Assembly (NCBI GenBank): GCA_001664005.1
Contig: CP016093.1
Span: 3,711,031-3,775,030, forward strand
From: Rhizobiales bacterium NRL2
GTDB lineage: Bacteria; Pseudomonadota; Alphaproteobacteria; Minwuiales; Minwuiaceae
DNA: 64,000 nt
Direction of reading: 5' to 3'
The notes below the pieces were generated by a model that ran no database searches, was not told the DNA's origin, and worked only from the letters and a program-made list of their open reading frames with translations. The position numbers were made by a program, and so were the translations under genes. Numbering within the stretch: the first letter of the stretch is position 1; every line of letters starts with the position of its first letter. Positions 34,030-42,714 of the stretch are shown in pieces.

Positions 34030-34319
34030 AGAACTCGCTTGTAGGCGAAGTTGTCGGCGTAGGCGCGGAGCTTCATCTTGCGCTCGCGCGGCTCGAAGAC
34101 CTGGGCGTCGATGCCGTGCTTTTCGGCGTAGGCGACCGCCTCTTCCCTGGTCTCGAAGTCCAGGCGCACCTGGCTCTGGGTATCGGCGAGCGACGTCCAG
34201 CCCATCAGCGGGTCGGGATGGCGGGCGGTGTCGGCCCGGAACTCCAGCCGCCAGTTCTTCGTGTTGGCCCGGCCGGACTGCATCGCGGTCTTGGTCGGTT
34301 TGAAAATGCGTGCGCTCAT
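34026..34319 (-). CDS. ETC complex I subunit (NDUFS4/18-kDa-like accessory protein)
   Basis: 97 residues, the normal size for the alphaproteobacterial homologue of the mitochondrial complex I accessory subunit NDUFS4. Seen: ARIFKPTKTAMQSGRANTKN, WRLEF, DPLMGWTSLADTQSQVRLDF, EEAVAYAEKHGIDAQVFEP and AYADNFAYKRVL. The second ATG (MSARIF) has the better ribosome-site spacing. It lies directly downstream of tRNA-Pro on the same strand. Its TAG stop falls in repeat copy B. Confidence 0.93.
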   Translation of the reverse strand: MSARIFKPTKTAMQSGRANTKNWRLEFRADTARHPDPLMGWTSLADTQSQVRLDFETREEAVAYAEKHGIDAQVFEPRERKMKLRAYADNFAYKRVL

Positions 34320-34343
34320 CGTCATGCCCTTCGAATGCCCGCC

Positions 34344-34420
34344 TGGTCGGGGCGATTGGATTCGAACCAACGACCTCCGGTACCCAAAACCGGTGCGCTA
34401 CCAGACTGCGCTACGCCCCG
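34344..34420 (-). tRNA. tRNA-Pro (anticodon TGG)
   Basis: Complement folds as a 77-nt tRNA: acceptor CGGGGCG/CGCCCCG, anticodon loop TTTTGGGTA giving TGG, T-arm TTGGTTCGAATCCAA, encoded CCA. It is 25 bp upstream of the complex I subunit gene and may share its transcript. Confidence 0.97.
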
Positions 34421-34473
34421 GACACAGACAGCTTCCAGATAGCCGAGCCCCCGGGACGGCGCAAGCGCCACGG

Positions 34474-34917
34474 TCAGTCGAGATTGCCGAAGACCTCGTG
34501 ACGCACCGTGTCTCCGACCTGGATCTCGAGCTGACGGGCGAGGCCGCCATTGATCTCCAGCACAGCCAGGATCTCGCCCTTCGACGGGATCGCGGTTTCG
34601 TCGTGCGGCCGCGCCTGAGGATGGATATGGGTGATCTCCCCGCTTTCGTCGATGAAGATCAGGTCCAGGGGGATCAGCGTGTTCTTCATCCAGAAGCTGA
34701 CACGCTGCGGCTTGCCGAAGTCGAACAGCATGCCATGCGCGTCTTCCAGCATCGGACGGAACATCAGCCCGCGGCTGCGTTCGCGGGCGCTGTCGGCAAC
34801 CTCCACCATCAGGTGCCGGTCGCCGCTGACGGTCTGCACGATGAGCGGCGATCGGTACTCGTCGGCCGCCGCCCCGAAGGCGAACACGACGAACAGCACG
34901 GCCAGAAATCTACGCAA
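34474..34917 (-). CDS. DUF192-family exported protein
   Basis: 147 residues with a signal peptide (MRRFLAVLFVVFAFGAAADE). The DUF192 barrel shows VEVADSARERSRGLMFRPML (about 39), MLFDFGKPQRVSFWMKNTL (about 63), PLDLIFIDESGEITHIHPQA and AVLEINGGLA. It is probably periplasmic; the molecular function is unestablished for the family. Its start overlaps the end of the histone-deacetylase-like gene by 8 bp, so they share a transcript. Confidence 0.92.
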   Translation of the reverse strand: MRRFLAVLFVVFAFGAAADEYRSPLIVQTVSGDRHLMVEVADSARERSRGLMFRPMLEDAHGMLFDFGKPQRVSFWMKNTLIPLDLIFIDESGEITHIHPQARPHDETAIPSKGEILAVLEINGGLARQLEIQVGDTVRHEVFGNLD

Positions 34918-36004
34918 GGGCGGTCTCCTTCGGTCGGGGGCCGTCGGCGGGCAGCGGATCGGCCAGCGTCGTGAACCAGTGCTCCGGCGGATTGCGCCCG
35001 GCGGCGCGCCGCCAGCTCAGTCCGCGAAGCACGGCTTCTGCACCTTCGGGCAGGCGGCTCGGCCGGGCATAGCCGGCGATCACGCCCCAGATGCCCGTCC
35101 AGCAGCGGGCCACGGACCAGGGATTGTAACCCCCGCCGCCCAGCACGATCATCTTTTCCGCGGCACGGTCCAGTTGCCGGACCGCACGCCACAAGGCCCG
35201 GTTGGAGAGCTCCAGGCGGCTCAGCGGATCGTCGGCCAGGGCGTCGGCGCCTGCCTGGACGATCACCACCTGCGGATCGAACGCCCGCACGCGGGGCAGG
35301 GCGCCGGTTTCGAAAGCGGCGCGGAACGCGGCGTCGCCGGCGCCCCTGGGCAAAGCAAGATTGACCGTGGTCGCGTCGTGGCGCTGCTCGGTCGCGGCGT
35401 CATGCGGCCAGCGCCCGTGCTCGTGCAGGGAGACCGTCAGCACCGACGGATCGGCGTGCAGCGCATCCTCGACTCCGTCGCAGTGATGGGCGTCGAGATC
35501 AACATAGGCGATGCGCTTCACGCCCCGGTCCTTCAGCCTGAGGATGCACAGCACCGGATCGTTGAAGAAGCAGAAGCCCGACGCCCGGTCGGGACGCCCG
35601 TGATGGGTGCCGCCGGCCGGGGTGTATATCCGGTCGGCGCGGTCGCCCGCGATCAGCTCCGCGGCCAGCAGGCTCGCCCCGGCGGCGGTGGCCGGCCGGC
35701 GGAAGACCTCGCCGAAGACCGGGTTCTCCAGCCGGCCGATATTGTAGCGCTCGCGCAGCTCCGCGTCAGCGCGCTGTTCGCGCTCGGCGCGCTGCACCGC
35801 GGCGACATAGGCCGGATCGTGAAAGCGGCAGAGTTCATCGACCGTGGCGGTCGGGCTGTCGAGATAAGCGTCCTCGGGCAGCCAGTGCAGCGCCCGCGCC
35901 AGGTCCATCACCGTGGAGACGCGCGGGATGGCGAGCGGGTGGCGCCGGCCGTAGCGCGAGGCGCGGTAGATCTCGCTGCCGATGAAGTAGGTGCGCGCCC
36001 TCAT
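34910..36004 (-). CDS. Histone deacetylase/AcuC-family zinc deacetylase
   Basis: 364 residues. Arginase-deacetylase fold that removes acetyl groups from lysines or small acetylated amines. Active-site segments: PAGGTHHGRPDRASGFCFFN (about 139), Zn ligands in YVDLDAHHCDGVEDAL (about 174), and VLGGGGYNPWSVARCW (about 305). The start at MRARTYFIGSEIYRAS fits the family N terminus. Relatives include AcuC of acetoin catabolism and acetylpolyamine amidohydrolases. It is divergent from the TPP-riboswitch operon and overlaps the DUF192 gene downstream. Confidence 0.93.
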   Translation of the reverse strand: MRARTYFIGSEIYRASRYGRRHPLAIPRVSTVMDLARALHWLPEDAYLDSPTATVDELCRFHDPAYVAAVQRAEREQRADAELRERYNIGRLENPVFGEVFRRPATAAGASLLAAELIAGDRADRIYTPAGGTHHGRPDRASGFCFFNDPVLCILRLKDRGVKRIAYVDLDAHHCDGVEDALHADPSVLTVSLHEHGRWPHDAATEQRHDATTVNLALPRGAGDAAFRAAFETGALPRVRAFDPQVVIVQAGADALADDPLSRLELSNRALWRAVRQLDRAAEKMIVLGGGGYNPWSVARCWTGIWGVIAGYARPSRLPEGAEAVLRGLSWRRAAGRNPPEHWFTTLADPLPADGPRPKETALA

Positions 36005-36069
36005 GCTGCCCCGTGACGAAACTGAAACCGGCTCGACTTCGATCGCATCTTTCCTATGATGGCGCAATC

Positions 36070-36176
36070 CGGGGGAGCCGCAAGGGCGCGGCTGAGAGGT
36101 TCCGAGAACGCGACGGAACGACCCCTTGAACCTGATCCGGACAGACGGCCATGCCGTCCATGCCGGCGTAGGGAAG
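36070..36176 (+). promoter_or_regulatory. TPP (thiamine pyrophosphate) riboswitch
   Basis: The THI-box elements are in order: GGGGGAGCC, the conserved GGCTGAGAGG, GACCCCTTGAACCTGAT, an extra variable stem (GACGGCCATGCCGTC), then the closing ATGCCGGCGTAGGGAAGG. It ends about 12 bp before the ABC ATPase start. When TPP is bound it should shut off the thiZXY-like transporter, so uptake occurs only under thiamine starvation. Confidence 0.97.
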
Positions 36177-36187
36177 GAAAGGTTCCG

Positions 36188-36940
36188 ATGGCCTCTGGCC
36201 ACACGCCCCGGGGCGCCGCGCCCGGGCTGGCGATACGCGATGTAGGCGTCGCCTATGGCGGCCGCCCCATACTCGACAGGCTGGATCTCGACCTGGCGGG
36301 CGCCGAGACGACCGTGCTGCTGGGTATGAGCGGCGTCGGCAAGTCGACCCTGCTGCGCCGCATCGCCGGCCTGCTCGACGGCCCGGGCGCGATCCTGGCC
36401 CATGACGGCCAGCCGCTGGCCGGACGGATCGCCTTCATGGCCCAGTCGGACCTGCTGCTGCCCTGGCTCACGGTGGCCGGGAATGTCGCCCTGGGCCACC
36501 GGCTGCGCGGCACACAACCCGACCCCGAGCGCATCGGCGAGATGCTGGCGACCGTCGGCCTGGCCGACGCGGCGGCGAAGCGGCCGGCGCAGCTCTCGGG
36601 CGGCATGCGCCAGCGGGCGGCGCTGGCCCGCACCCTGATGGAGGACCGGCCGGTCGTCCTGGTGGACGAACCCTATTCGGCCGTCGACGCCCTGACCCGG
36701 CTGCGGCTGCAGGACCTGGGACTGCGGCTTCTCGCCGGCCGCACCGTCGTGATGGTGACTCACGAGCCGTTCGAGGCCATCCGCCTGGCGGACCGGATCA
36801 TCGTCCTCGCCGGCGCGCCCGCGCGGCCTGTTCTGGATATCCGCCCCGAAAGCGGCAAACCCCGCGCGCCCGACAGCGTCGAGGCGCAGACGCTGTGGCG
36901 GCAAATCGTCGAGGCGCTGGGCGTGGAGCGGGCGGCATGA
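36188..36940 (+). CDS. thiZ: ABC transporter ATPase, thiamine-precursor uptake (ThiZ-like)
   Basis: 250 residues. NitT/TauT-type ABC ATPase: Walker A VLLGMSGVGKSTLLRRIAG (about 52), Q-loop FMAQSDLLLPWLTV, signature QLSGGMRQRAALARTL (about 137), Walker B VVLVDEPYSAVDALTR and the switch His in MVTHEPFEA. The ATG is right after the TPP riboswitch, which identifies the cargo class as a thiamine precursor such as HMP or formylaminopyrimidine. Its stop overlaps the permease start (ATGA). Confidence 0.92.
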   Translation: MASGHTPRGAAPGLAIRDVGVAYGGRPILDRLDLDLAGAETTVLLGMSGVGKSTLLRRIAGLLDGPGAILAHDGQPLAGRIAFMAQSDLLLPWLTVAGNVALGHRLRGTQPDPERIGEMLATVGLADAAAKRPAQLSGGMRQRAALARTLMEDRPVVLVDEPYSAVDALTRLRLQDLGLRLLAGRTVVMVTHEPFEAIRLADRIIVLAGAPARPVLDIRPESGKPRAPDSVEAQTLWRQIVEALGVERAA

Positions 36941-37710
36941 AGCCTCTGGCCAGCGCCCTGCTGACCCTTGCCGTGCTGGTCGCGGCCTGGGCGCTCTATG
37001 TCGATCTGTCGGGCATCGAGCCCTTCCTGTTGCCGGGACCGCTGCGCGTGATGGAGACCCTGCTCGCCCGCCACGCCCTGATCCTGGAGCATCTCGGCAC
37101 GACGGCGCTGGAGATCGTACTCGGCCTCTTGCTGGGCACGGCGATCGGCTGCGCCTCGGCATTGCTGGTGCACAGCCTGCCGCTGGCGCGCCGCTTCGGT
37201 CTGCCGGTGCTGATCGCCTCCCAGGCGTTGCCGGTCTTCGCCCTGGCGCCGCTGCTGGTGCTCTGGCTCGGCTACGGCATCTGGTCGAAGGTCGCCATGG
37301 CCACGCTGATCATCTTCTTTCCCGTCACCACCGCATTCCTGGACGGCCTGCGCCGTACGGATCCCGGCTGGATCGAACTGGCGCGGACCATGGACGCAGG
37401 CCGGCTGGCGCTGATCTGGCGCATCCGCATCCCGGCCGCGCTGCCGGCGCTCGGCTCCGGCCTCAGGGTGGCGGCCGGCGTTGCGCCCATCGGCGCGGTG
37501 GTCGGCGAATGGGTCGGCTCCAGCGCCGGCCTCGGTTACCTGATGCTGCACGCCAATGCGCGGATGCAGATCGACCTGATGTTTGCCGCGTTGTTCGTGC
37601 TCGCGCTCTTCGCCGTGCTGCTCTGGCTCGCGGTCGACCGCCTGCTGCGCCTCGCCCTGCCCTGGCAGCCCGACAGCTTCGCTTCCGATCAAGGAGAACC
37701 GAAACGATGA
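36937..37710 (+). CDS. thiX: ABC transporter permease, thiamine-precursor uptake (ThiX-like)
   Basis: 257 residues, about six membrane segments, starting with ALLTLAVLVAAWALYVDL. The coupling loop to the ATPase is visible as DGLRRTDPGWIELARTMDAG (about 145), followed by IRIPAALPALGSGLRVAAG, typical of NitT/TauT permeases. It overlaps both neighbours by ATGA and is therefore tightly coupled between ATPase and binding protein, all under the TPP riboswitch. Confidence 0.93.
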   Translation: MKPLASALLTLAVLVAAWALYVDLSGIEPFLLPGPLRVMETLLARHALILEHLGTTALEIVLGLLLGTAIGCASALLVHSLPLARRFGLPVLIASQALPVFALAPLLVLWLGYGIWSKVAMATLIIFFPVTTAFLDGLRRTDPGWIELARTMDAGRLALIWRIRIPAALPALGSGLRVAAGVAPIGAVVGEWVGSSAGLGYLMLHANARMQIDLMFAALFVLALFAVLLWLAVDRLLRLALPWQPDSFASDQGEPKR

Positions 37711-38642
37711 AACGCCTGATCCTCGCCGCCTGCGCCGCCCTGGCACTCTCGACCGGGGCGGCCAGCGCCCAGAAAATGACCGTGCTGCTGGACTGGTTCG
37801 TCAATCCCGATCACGGCCCGCTCTACGTGGCGCAGGCGCTGGGCGAGTTCGAGAAGCGCGGCCTCGAGGTCGAGTTCATCGCCCCCGCGGATCCCAACGA
37901 CCCGCCCAAGCTGGTGGCCGCGAAGCAGGCGGAAATCGCCATCTCCTATCAGCCGCAGCTGCACCTGCAGGTCGACCAGGGCCTGCCGCTGAGGCGCATC
38001 GGCACGCTGGTGGCGACCCCGCTCAACGCGCTGGTGGTGCTGGCCGACGGGCCCATCCGGTCTATCGCGGATCTCAAGGGGCGCAAGGTCGGCTTCTCCG
38101 TGGGCGGCTTCGAGGACGCGATGCTCTCGGCCATGCTCACGCGCCACGGCCTGACGATGGACGACATCAAGCTGGTGAACGTGAACTTCTCGCTCTCGCC
38201 CTCGCTGATCTCCGGCCAGGTCGACGCGGTGATCGGCGCCTTCCGCAATTTCGAGCTCAACCAGATGGACATCGTCGGCCGCCCCGGCCGCGCCTTCTAT
38301 GTCGAGGCCGAAGGCGTACCGGCCTATGACGAGCTGATCCTGGTGGCCCACGAGGCGACGCTGGACGACCCGCGCTATCTGGCGTTCCTCGAGGCCATCG
38401 AGGCCGCGGTCCAGTACATGGTCAACGAACCGGAGGAAGCCTGGGCGCTGTTCCTGCAGCAGAACCCGGACCTGGACGACGAACTCAACCGCCGCGCCTG
38501 GGCCGACACGCTGCCCCGCTTCGCGCTGCGTCCGCGGGCGCTGGACCGCCGCCGCTACGACGAGTTCGCGAAGTTCCTGAAGCACCAGGGCCTGATCGGG
38601 GAAGCGAAACCGGCCGAGGCCTATGCGGTGGAGCTGCGGTAG
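37707..38642 (+). CDS. thiY: Periplasmic substrate-binding protein for thiamine precursor (ThiY-like)
   Basis: 311 residues with signal peptide MKRLILAACAALALSTGAAS. NMT1/THI5-like fold: MTVLLDWFVNPDHGPLYVAQ (about 24), EFIAPADPNDPPKLVAAKQA, EIAISYQPQLHLQVDQGLPL, GRKVGFSVGGFEDAMLSAML. These resemble N-formyl-4-amino-5-aminomethyl-2-methylpyrimidine-binding proteins. It is the last gene of the riboswitch operon. It is translationally coupled to the permease. Confidence 0.93.
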   Translation: MKRLILAACAALALSTGAASAQKMTVLLDWFVNPDHGPLYVAQALGEFEKRGLEVEFIAPADPNDPPKLVAAKQAEIAISYQPQLHLQVDQGLPLRRIGTLVATPLNALVVLADGPIRSIADLKGRKVGFSVGGFEDAMLSAMLTRHGLTMDDIKLVNVNFSLSPSLISGQVDAVIGAFRNFELNQMDIVGRPGRAFYVEAEGVPAYDELILVAHEATLDDPRYLAFLEAIEAAVQYMVNEPEEAWALFLQQNPDLDDELNRRAWADTLPRFALRPRALDRRRYDEFAKFLKHQGLIGEAKPAEAYAVELR

Positions 38643-38656
38643 CCTCCCGCGCCCAG

Positions 38657-38741
38657 GACGGGCCGCAAGGCCCGATCCGGGGTCCATGCCTGAGCCCTGG
38701 CGCAGACGCGGCGCGGCCGGATGGGCTCAGGCGTGGGTCCC
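38657..38741. repeat. Inverted repeats downstream of the thiamine-transporter operon
   Basis: A CGGGCC-GCAA-GGCCCG hairpin is followed by GCCTGAGCCC (38688) and its perfect 10-bp inverted match GGGCTCAGGC (38723), with flanking GGTCC/GGGTCCC also pairing. The structure sits between convergent genes and could terminate both without a T-tract. Confidence 0.45.
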
Positions 38742-38784
38742 GCGCCGCCGCTCATGCGCCGCGCAGGACTCGGCACCGGGCAAG

Positions 38785-39435
38785 CTACGCTCTCAGATCA
38801 ATACCCACGATCGCTTCCAGCTCGCCCAGGGCCTGCTCCGGGCCGGCGACCTTGATCGTCTGCATGCCGAGCTGGCGCGCCGGTTTCAGGTTGACGCCGA
38901 GATCGTCGAGATAGACGGCCGCTTCGGCCGCCACGCCCAGCTCGCCCAGGGCATGCTGGTAGATCTTCGGGTCCGGCTTGCGCACGCCGACCTTGGAGCT
39001 TTCCACGATCAGCTCGAAACGGGACATGACATCGGCTACCGCCGCCGCGGTTTCCTCGTCGGCCGAAATGCCGGGGCCCTGACCGGCGCGGACATTGTTG
39101 GTGATGCAGGCACAGCGGATGCCGTGCGCCAGGATGCGATCCAGGGCGCGGACCATCTCCGGGCGCACCGTGCCGGAAAGCAGCGCGACGATTTCCTTGC
39201 CGCGGACCTCGTGACCGGCGGCGGCGGCTTCGGCCAGAAAGGCCTCGTCGAACTCGTCCAGGGAGATTTCGGAGCGCTCGAAGCGCGCCCAGGCGTTGGC
39301 ATCGGGATTCGTGGCGTTGATCGTGCGGATGAAATCCTTCGGCAGGCCGCGCTCCGTCTCGAACGTCGCGAACCGGTCGAAGGGGCTGGTGGTGAACACG
39401 CCCCCGAAATCCCAGATCACCGCCTCGATGCCCAT
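38785..39435 (-). CDS. HAD-superfamily hydrolase (class IA)
   Basis: 216 residues. First motif IEAVIWDFGGVFTTSP with the nucleophile Asp9, the DFGGV form seen in the epoxide-hydrolase N-terminal phosphatase type; CACITNNVRAGQG is motif II; SSKVGVRKPDPKIYQHAL carries the motif III Lys; and VYLDDLGVNLKPARQLGM is motif IV. Phosphatase or dehalogenase activity on an unknown small substrate. It comes 5 bp after the DUF1491 gene on the same strand. Confidence 0.9.
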   Translation of the reverse strand: MGIEAVIWDFGGVFTTSPFDRFATFETERGLPKDFIRTINATNPDANAWARFERSEISLDEFDEAFLAEAAAAGHEVRGKEIVALLSGTVRPEMVRALDRILAHGIRCACITNNVRAGQGPGISADEETAAAVADVMSRFELIVESSKVGVRKPDPKIYQHALGELGVAAEAAVYLDDLGVNLKPARQLGMQTIKVAGPEQALGELEAIVGIDLRA

Positions 39436-39440
39436 ACGCC

Positions 39441-39782
39441 TCAGTCCTCCCCTTCGACGGGCTCGGCGAGGAAATGCCGGCCCTGCTGATCCTCCACCTC
39501 GACGACCCAGAGGTCCGGGTCCGTCGCCAGGCGGCGGCGAATATAGCTTTCCGCATCCGCGTCGGATACCGCCTCCGGACCGGTGGATTTCATCCAGATC
39601 CGCTCCCCGTCCATATAGCCGGGCGAAAGCACCATGCGGCCGCCTTCGGGCCGCTCGATCTTGAGCAGCACGCTGCCCGCCTCCTCATGACCCCGCTGGA
39701 CGAGATAGGCGAACCCGCCATGCAGACGCACTGTCTTCATGTAGGCCGAGACCCAGATGTCGGCGCGCAGGCGCGGCGTCAT
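39441..39782 (-). CDS. DUF1491-family protein
   Basis: 113 residues, the exact size of this alphaproteobacterial family of unknown function. Recognised by MTPRLRADIWVSAYMKTVRL, YLVQRGHEEAGSVLLKIERP, GERIWMKSTGPE and the RRRLATDPDLWVVEVED end. Probably a small cytoplasmic protein. It is first in a two-gene operon with the HAD hydrolase and divergent from the amidase gene. Confidence 0.9.
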   Translation of the reverse strand: MTPRLRADIWVSAYMKTVRLHGGFAYLVQRGHEEAGSVLLKIERPEGGRMVLSPGYMDGERIWMKSTGPEAVSDADAESYIRRRLATDPDLWVVEVEDQQGRHFLAEPVEGED

Positions 39783-39872
39783 CGAATCCGCCTGCGATGG
39801 ACAGACACGCCACGCGGCGGCATGCTTCCGGGCAACGGATGAAGCCGGACGGTTCTGGGGAGGGCGACGATC

Positions 39873-41327
39873 ATGGCGGATATCGAATACCGGGGCGCGA
39901 AGCAGCTTGTCGAGGCCATGCGTGCCAAAGAATTCGGTTCGGGCGAACTGCTGGACCACTATCTGGGGCGCGTCGAGGCCCATAACGGGACGATCAACGC
40001 CGTCGTCGCCACCGATATCGAGGCGGCGCGGGCAAGGGCGGAAGCCGCGGACGCGGCCACCGCGCGCGGCGAGAGCTGGGGACCGCTGCACGGCCTGCCC
40101 ATCACGATCAAGGATACCTTCGAGGTCGTCGGCATGCCCTGCACCGCCGGCGCGCCGGAACTGAAGGACCATGTGCCGGCACGTCACGCCACCTCGGTGG
40201 AGCGGCTGATCGAGGCCGGCGCCATCGTCTACGGCAAGACCAACACGCCGATCTGGGCGGGCGACCTGCAGAGCTACAACGACGTCTACGGCACGACCAA
40301 CAATCCCTGGGACCTGGGCCGCGCGCCGGGCGGATCGTCGGGCGGGTCGGCGGCGTCGCTGGCATCCGGGTTCACCGCACTGGAACTCGGCTCCGACATC
40401 GGCGGTTCGATCCGCAATCCGGCCCATTTCTGCGGGGTCACGGGCCTGAAGCCCAGCTTTGGTATCGTCCCGATCCGCGGCCACATCCCCGGCCCGCCCG
40501 GCAATCTGAGCGGCGCGGACATCGGCGTGGCCGGCCCCCTGGCGCGCAATGTCGAGGACCTGGAGCTGGCGCTTGACGTGCTGGCCGGCGCTGACGAGTT
40601 CGACGCGCCCGGCTGGAAGCTCGACCTGGCGAAACCGCGGCGGGAGCGCGTCGCGGACTATCGCGTCGCCGTCTGGTCGGACGATGCCTTCTGCGAGGTC
40701 GACCGGGAGATCGCGGCCCTGATCGAACAGGCCGGCGACGCCCTGGCCAGCGCTGGCGCCACGGTCGCCCGCGACGCACGGCCGGATATCGATATGGCGG
40801 AGAGCCACGAGATCTACTACTCGCTGCTGGCGGGCGAACTGGGCGCGGGTCTGCCGGAAGGGCTGCGCCGCCGGCTGCGCGACAGCCCGCCCGATGCGGA
40901 CGACAACTCTCACGCCGGCATCTTCGCGCGCGCCGCGGTGATGGACCACGCCGCCTGGATCGCGCTGAACGAGCGCCGCGCCCGGCTGCGGGAGGTCTGG
41001 CGGCAGTTCTTCGGCGAGCACGACGTGCTGCTCTGTCCGGTGATGCCGCGCTCGGCGATCCCCCACGACCATTCGAAGGACTTCCAGGGCCGCAAGGTGA
41101 CCATCAACGGCAAGTCCCGCGACTACACGGACATGATCGTCTGGTGCGGCATGACCTGCGGCGCCTACCTGCCGGCTGCGGTGGTGCCGATCGGGATGAC
41201 AAGCGAGGGTCTGCCCGTCGGCGTCCAGATCGTCGCCAACTTCCTGGAGGACCGCACGGCGCTGGACGTGGCCCGCCATCTGGAGGCGGCTCTGGGCGGC
41301 TTCCGGCGGCCGCCGATGTTCGCGTGA
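39873..41327 (+). CDS. Amidase-signature family hydrolase
   Basis: 484 residues. Catalytic Lys in HGLPITIKDTFEVVGMPCTA (about 79), and Ser-cisSer-Ser in PGGSSGGSAASLASGFTALE (about 152) with GSDIGGSIRNPAHFCGVTGL. C-terminal CGAYLPAAVVPIGMTSEGLP is typical of plant/bacterial acylamidases. Full length for a stand-alone amidase; the substrate is unknown. It is not adjacent to GatB or GatC. It is a paralogue by family, not a close copy, of the amidase 7 kb upstream. Confidence 0.92.
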   Translation: MADIEYRGAKQLVEAMRAKEFGSGELLDHYLGRVEAHNGTINAVVATDIEAARARAEAADAATARGESWGPLHGLPITIKDTFEVVGMPCTAGAPELKDHVPARHATSVERLIEAGAIVYGKTNTPIWAGDLQSYNDVYGTTNNPWDLGRAPGGSSGGSAASLASGFTALELGSDIGGSIRNPAHFCGVTGLKPSFGIVPIRGHIPGPPGNLSGADIGVAGPLARNVEDLELALDVLAGADEFDAPGWKLDLAKPRRERVADYRVAVWSDDAFCEVDREIAALIEQAGDALASAGATVARDARPDIDMAESHEIYYSLLAGELGAGLPEGLRRRLRDSPPDADDNSHAGIFARAAVMDHAAWIALNERRARLREVWRQFFGEHDVLLCPVMPRSAIPHDHSKDFQGRKVTINGKSRDYTDMIVWCGMTCGAYLPAAVVPIGMTSEGLPVGVQIVANFLEDRTALDVARHLEAALGGFRRPPMFA

Positions 41328-41499
41328 GAACCGCCATCCCGGGCGGCGGCGGTCAAGGCGGCGCGACCGTGCCGCCTCCCTGCCCATGATTTACGGTTCA
41401 TCAAGTCTTTACCGCTAGATTGCGGATGGTCGGGGCGTGGCAAAGCGCGCGCCGGCCAGGGCAGATCGTGCGGATACCGCGCCAGCGGCAGGAGCGGAC

Positions 41500-42129
41500 G
41501 TGAAATTTCTCGACCTCAGCATGCTGAAGATCATGCTCATTGACGACAATCGTCACATGAGATCGCTGCTGACGCAGATCCTGCGGTCGATCGGCGTGCG
41601 CGAGATCGTCCAGGCCGAGGACGGAGCGAGCGGTTTCCAGCTGCTCCACAAGACCCGCTACGACATCGTCATCGTCGACCACCAGATGGCGCCGATCACC
41701 GGCACCGAATTCACCCGCCTGGTCCGGGTCAGCGAGGACAGCCCGAACCCGTTCGTGCCGATCCTGATGATCACCGGCTACGCCGACAAGCACACCATCA
41801 TCAACGCCACCAACGCCGGCGTGAACGATATCGTCGTCAAACCCGTGTCCGCCAAGGTCGTCTCGACGCGCCTGGCCGACCTCATCCTGAATCCGAAGAA
41901 TTTCGTGCGTACCAAGGACTATTTCGGACCCGACCGCCGCGAGGGCGGCGGCATTGTACCCACCGGCGGCATCGGCATCCTGGCCATGGAAAGCCTGGCC
42001 GACACCGGCGAACGCCGGCGCGCCGTGGATCGGCTGGACAGCCTGGCCACAGACCAGATCGAAGCGGAAATGTTGGCGGCCGACCGGCCCGACGACGACG
42101 ATTCCATGATCCGGACGGCGGGAGGCTGA
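41500..42129 (+). CDS. Response-regulator receiver protein (first of a tandem pair)
   Basis: 209 residues from a GTG (VKFLDLSMLKIML) with AGGAG six bases upstream; an ATG 21 codons earlier is possible but has no such site. Receiver domain about 10-125: acidic pair IDDN, phosphoacceptor Asp in DIVIVDHQMAPITG, Thr in MITGYADKH and Lys in VVKPVS. The tail holds FVRTKDYFGPDRREG and an acidic disordered end; no DNA-binding output domain. It is followed one base later by a second receiver gene with the same tail motif. Confidence 0.9.
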   Translation: MKFLDLSMLKIMLIDDNRHMRSLLTQILRSIGVREIVQAEDGASGFQLLHKTRYDIVIVDHQMAPITGTEFTRLVRVSEDSPNPFVPILMITGYADKHTIINATNAGVNDIVVKPVSAKVVSTRLADLILNPKNFVRTKDYFGPDRREGGGIVPTGGIGILAMESLADTGERRRAVDRLDSLATDQIEAEMLAADRPDDDDSMIRTAGG

Positions 42130-42130
42130 G

Positions 42131-42667
42131 ATGGCCAGACGCGGCATGCTCGACCTCTCCAACCTGTCGATGCTGATCGTCGACGACAACAAGCCCACGC
42201 GGACCATGCTGAGCCGCATGCTCCGCAGCATGGGCGTGCGCGACATCTTCGAGGCGGAAACCGCGGAGCAGGCGCTGGCCGACATGCGCGGCGCCCTGCC
42301 CGACATCCTGCTGCTGGATCACAGGATGGAGGGCATGGACGGCATCAGCCTGGCCAGGTTCCTGCGCACCGCAGGCGACTCGCCCAACCCCTACCTGCCC
42401 ATCATCATGGTTTCGGCGCACAGCGAACAGAAGAACGTCGTCGCCGCCCGCGAGGCCGGCATCAACGAGTATGTCGCCAAACCGGTCTCCGTCGCGATCC
42501 TGGCCGACCGGCTGAGCGCGGTGATCGAACGCGCCCGTCCCTTCGTGAAGACCGAGGACTATTTCGGACCCGACCGCCGCCGCCGCAGGAATCCGCCGGA
42601 GGACGCGCCCCGCCGCCGCGCTTCCGACCGGGAGGCCGTCGAGGTGGAGGACGAGGACGCCGCCTGA
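42131..42667 (+). CDS. Response-regulator receiver protein (second of a tandem pair)
   Basis: 178 residues. Receiver: MLDLSNLSMLIVDDNKPTRT, phosphoacceptor in DILLLDHRMEGMDG, VSAHSEQKNV and the Lys in YVAKPVSVAI. It ends FVKTEDYFGPDRRRRRNPP plus a basic-then-acidic tail, matching the tail of its upstream neighbour, so the pair arose by duplication. No output domain and no histidine kinase nearby; a phosphorelay partner must be encoded elsewhere. It lies ahead of glnD but with a separate start. Confidence 0.92.
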   Translation: MARRGMLDLSNLSMLIVDDNKPTRTMLSRMLRSMGVRDIFEAETAEQALADMRGALPDILLLDHRMEGMDGISLARFLRTAGDSPNPYLPIIMVSAHSEQKNVVAAREAGINEYVAKPVSVAILADRLSAVIERARPFVKTEDYFGPDRRRRRNPPEDAPRRRASDREAVEVEDEDAA

Positions 42668-42714
42668 CCGGCGGCCGATCCCGCACCGCCCTGTCAATCC
42701 GCCGGCGCTTTGCT

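Noticed and set aside
34310-34501. ORF over tRNA-Pro containing IGFEPTTSGTQNRCATRLRYA
   Set aside because: The same artefact: an open frame through the tRNA, not a protein gene.
36070-36176. ORF extension of the ABC ATPase through the leader
   Set aside because: The segment is the TPP riboswitch; translation should start at the ATG after it.
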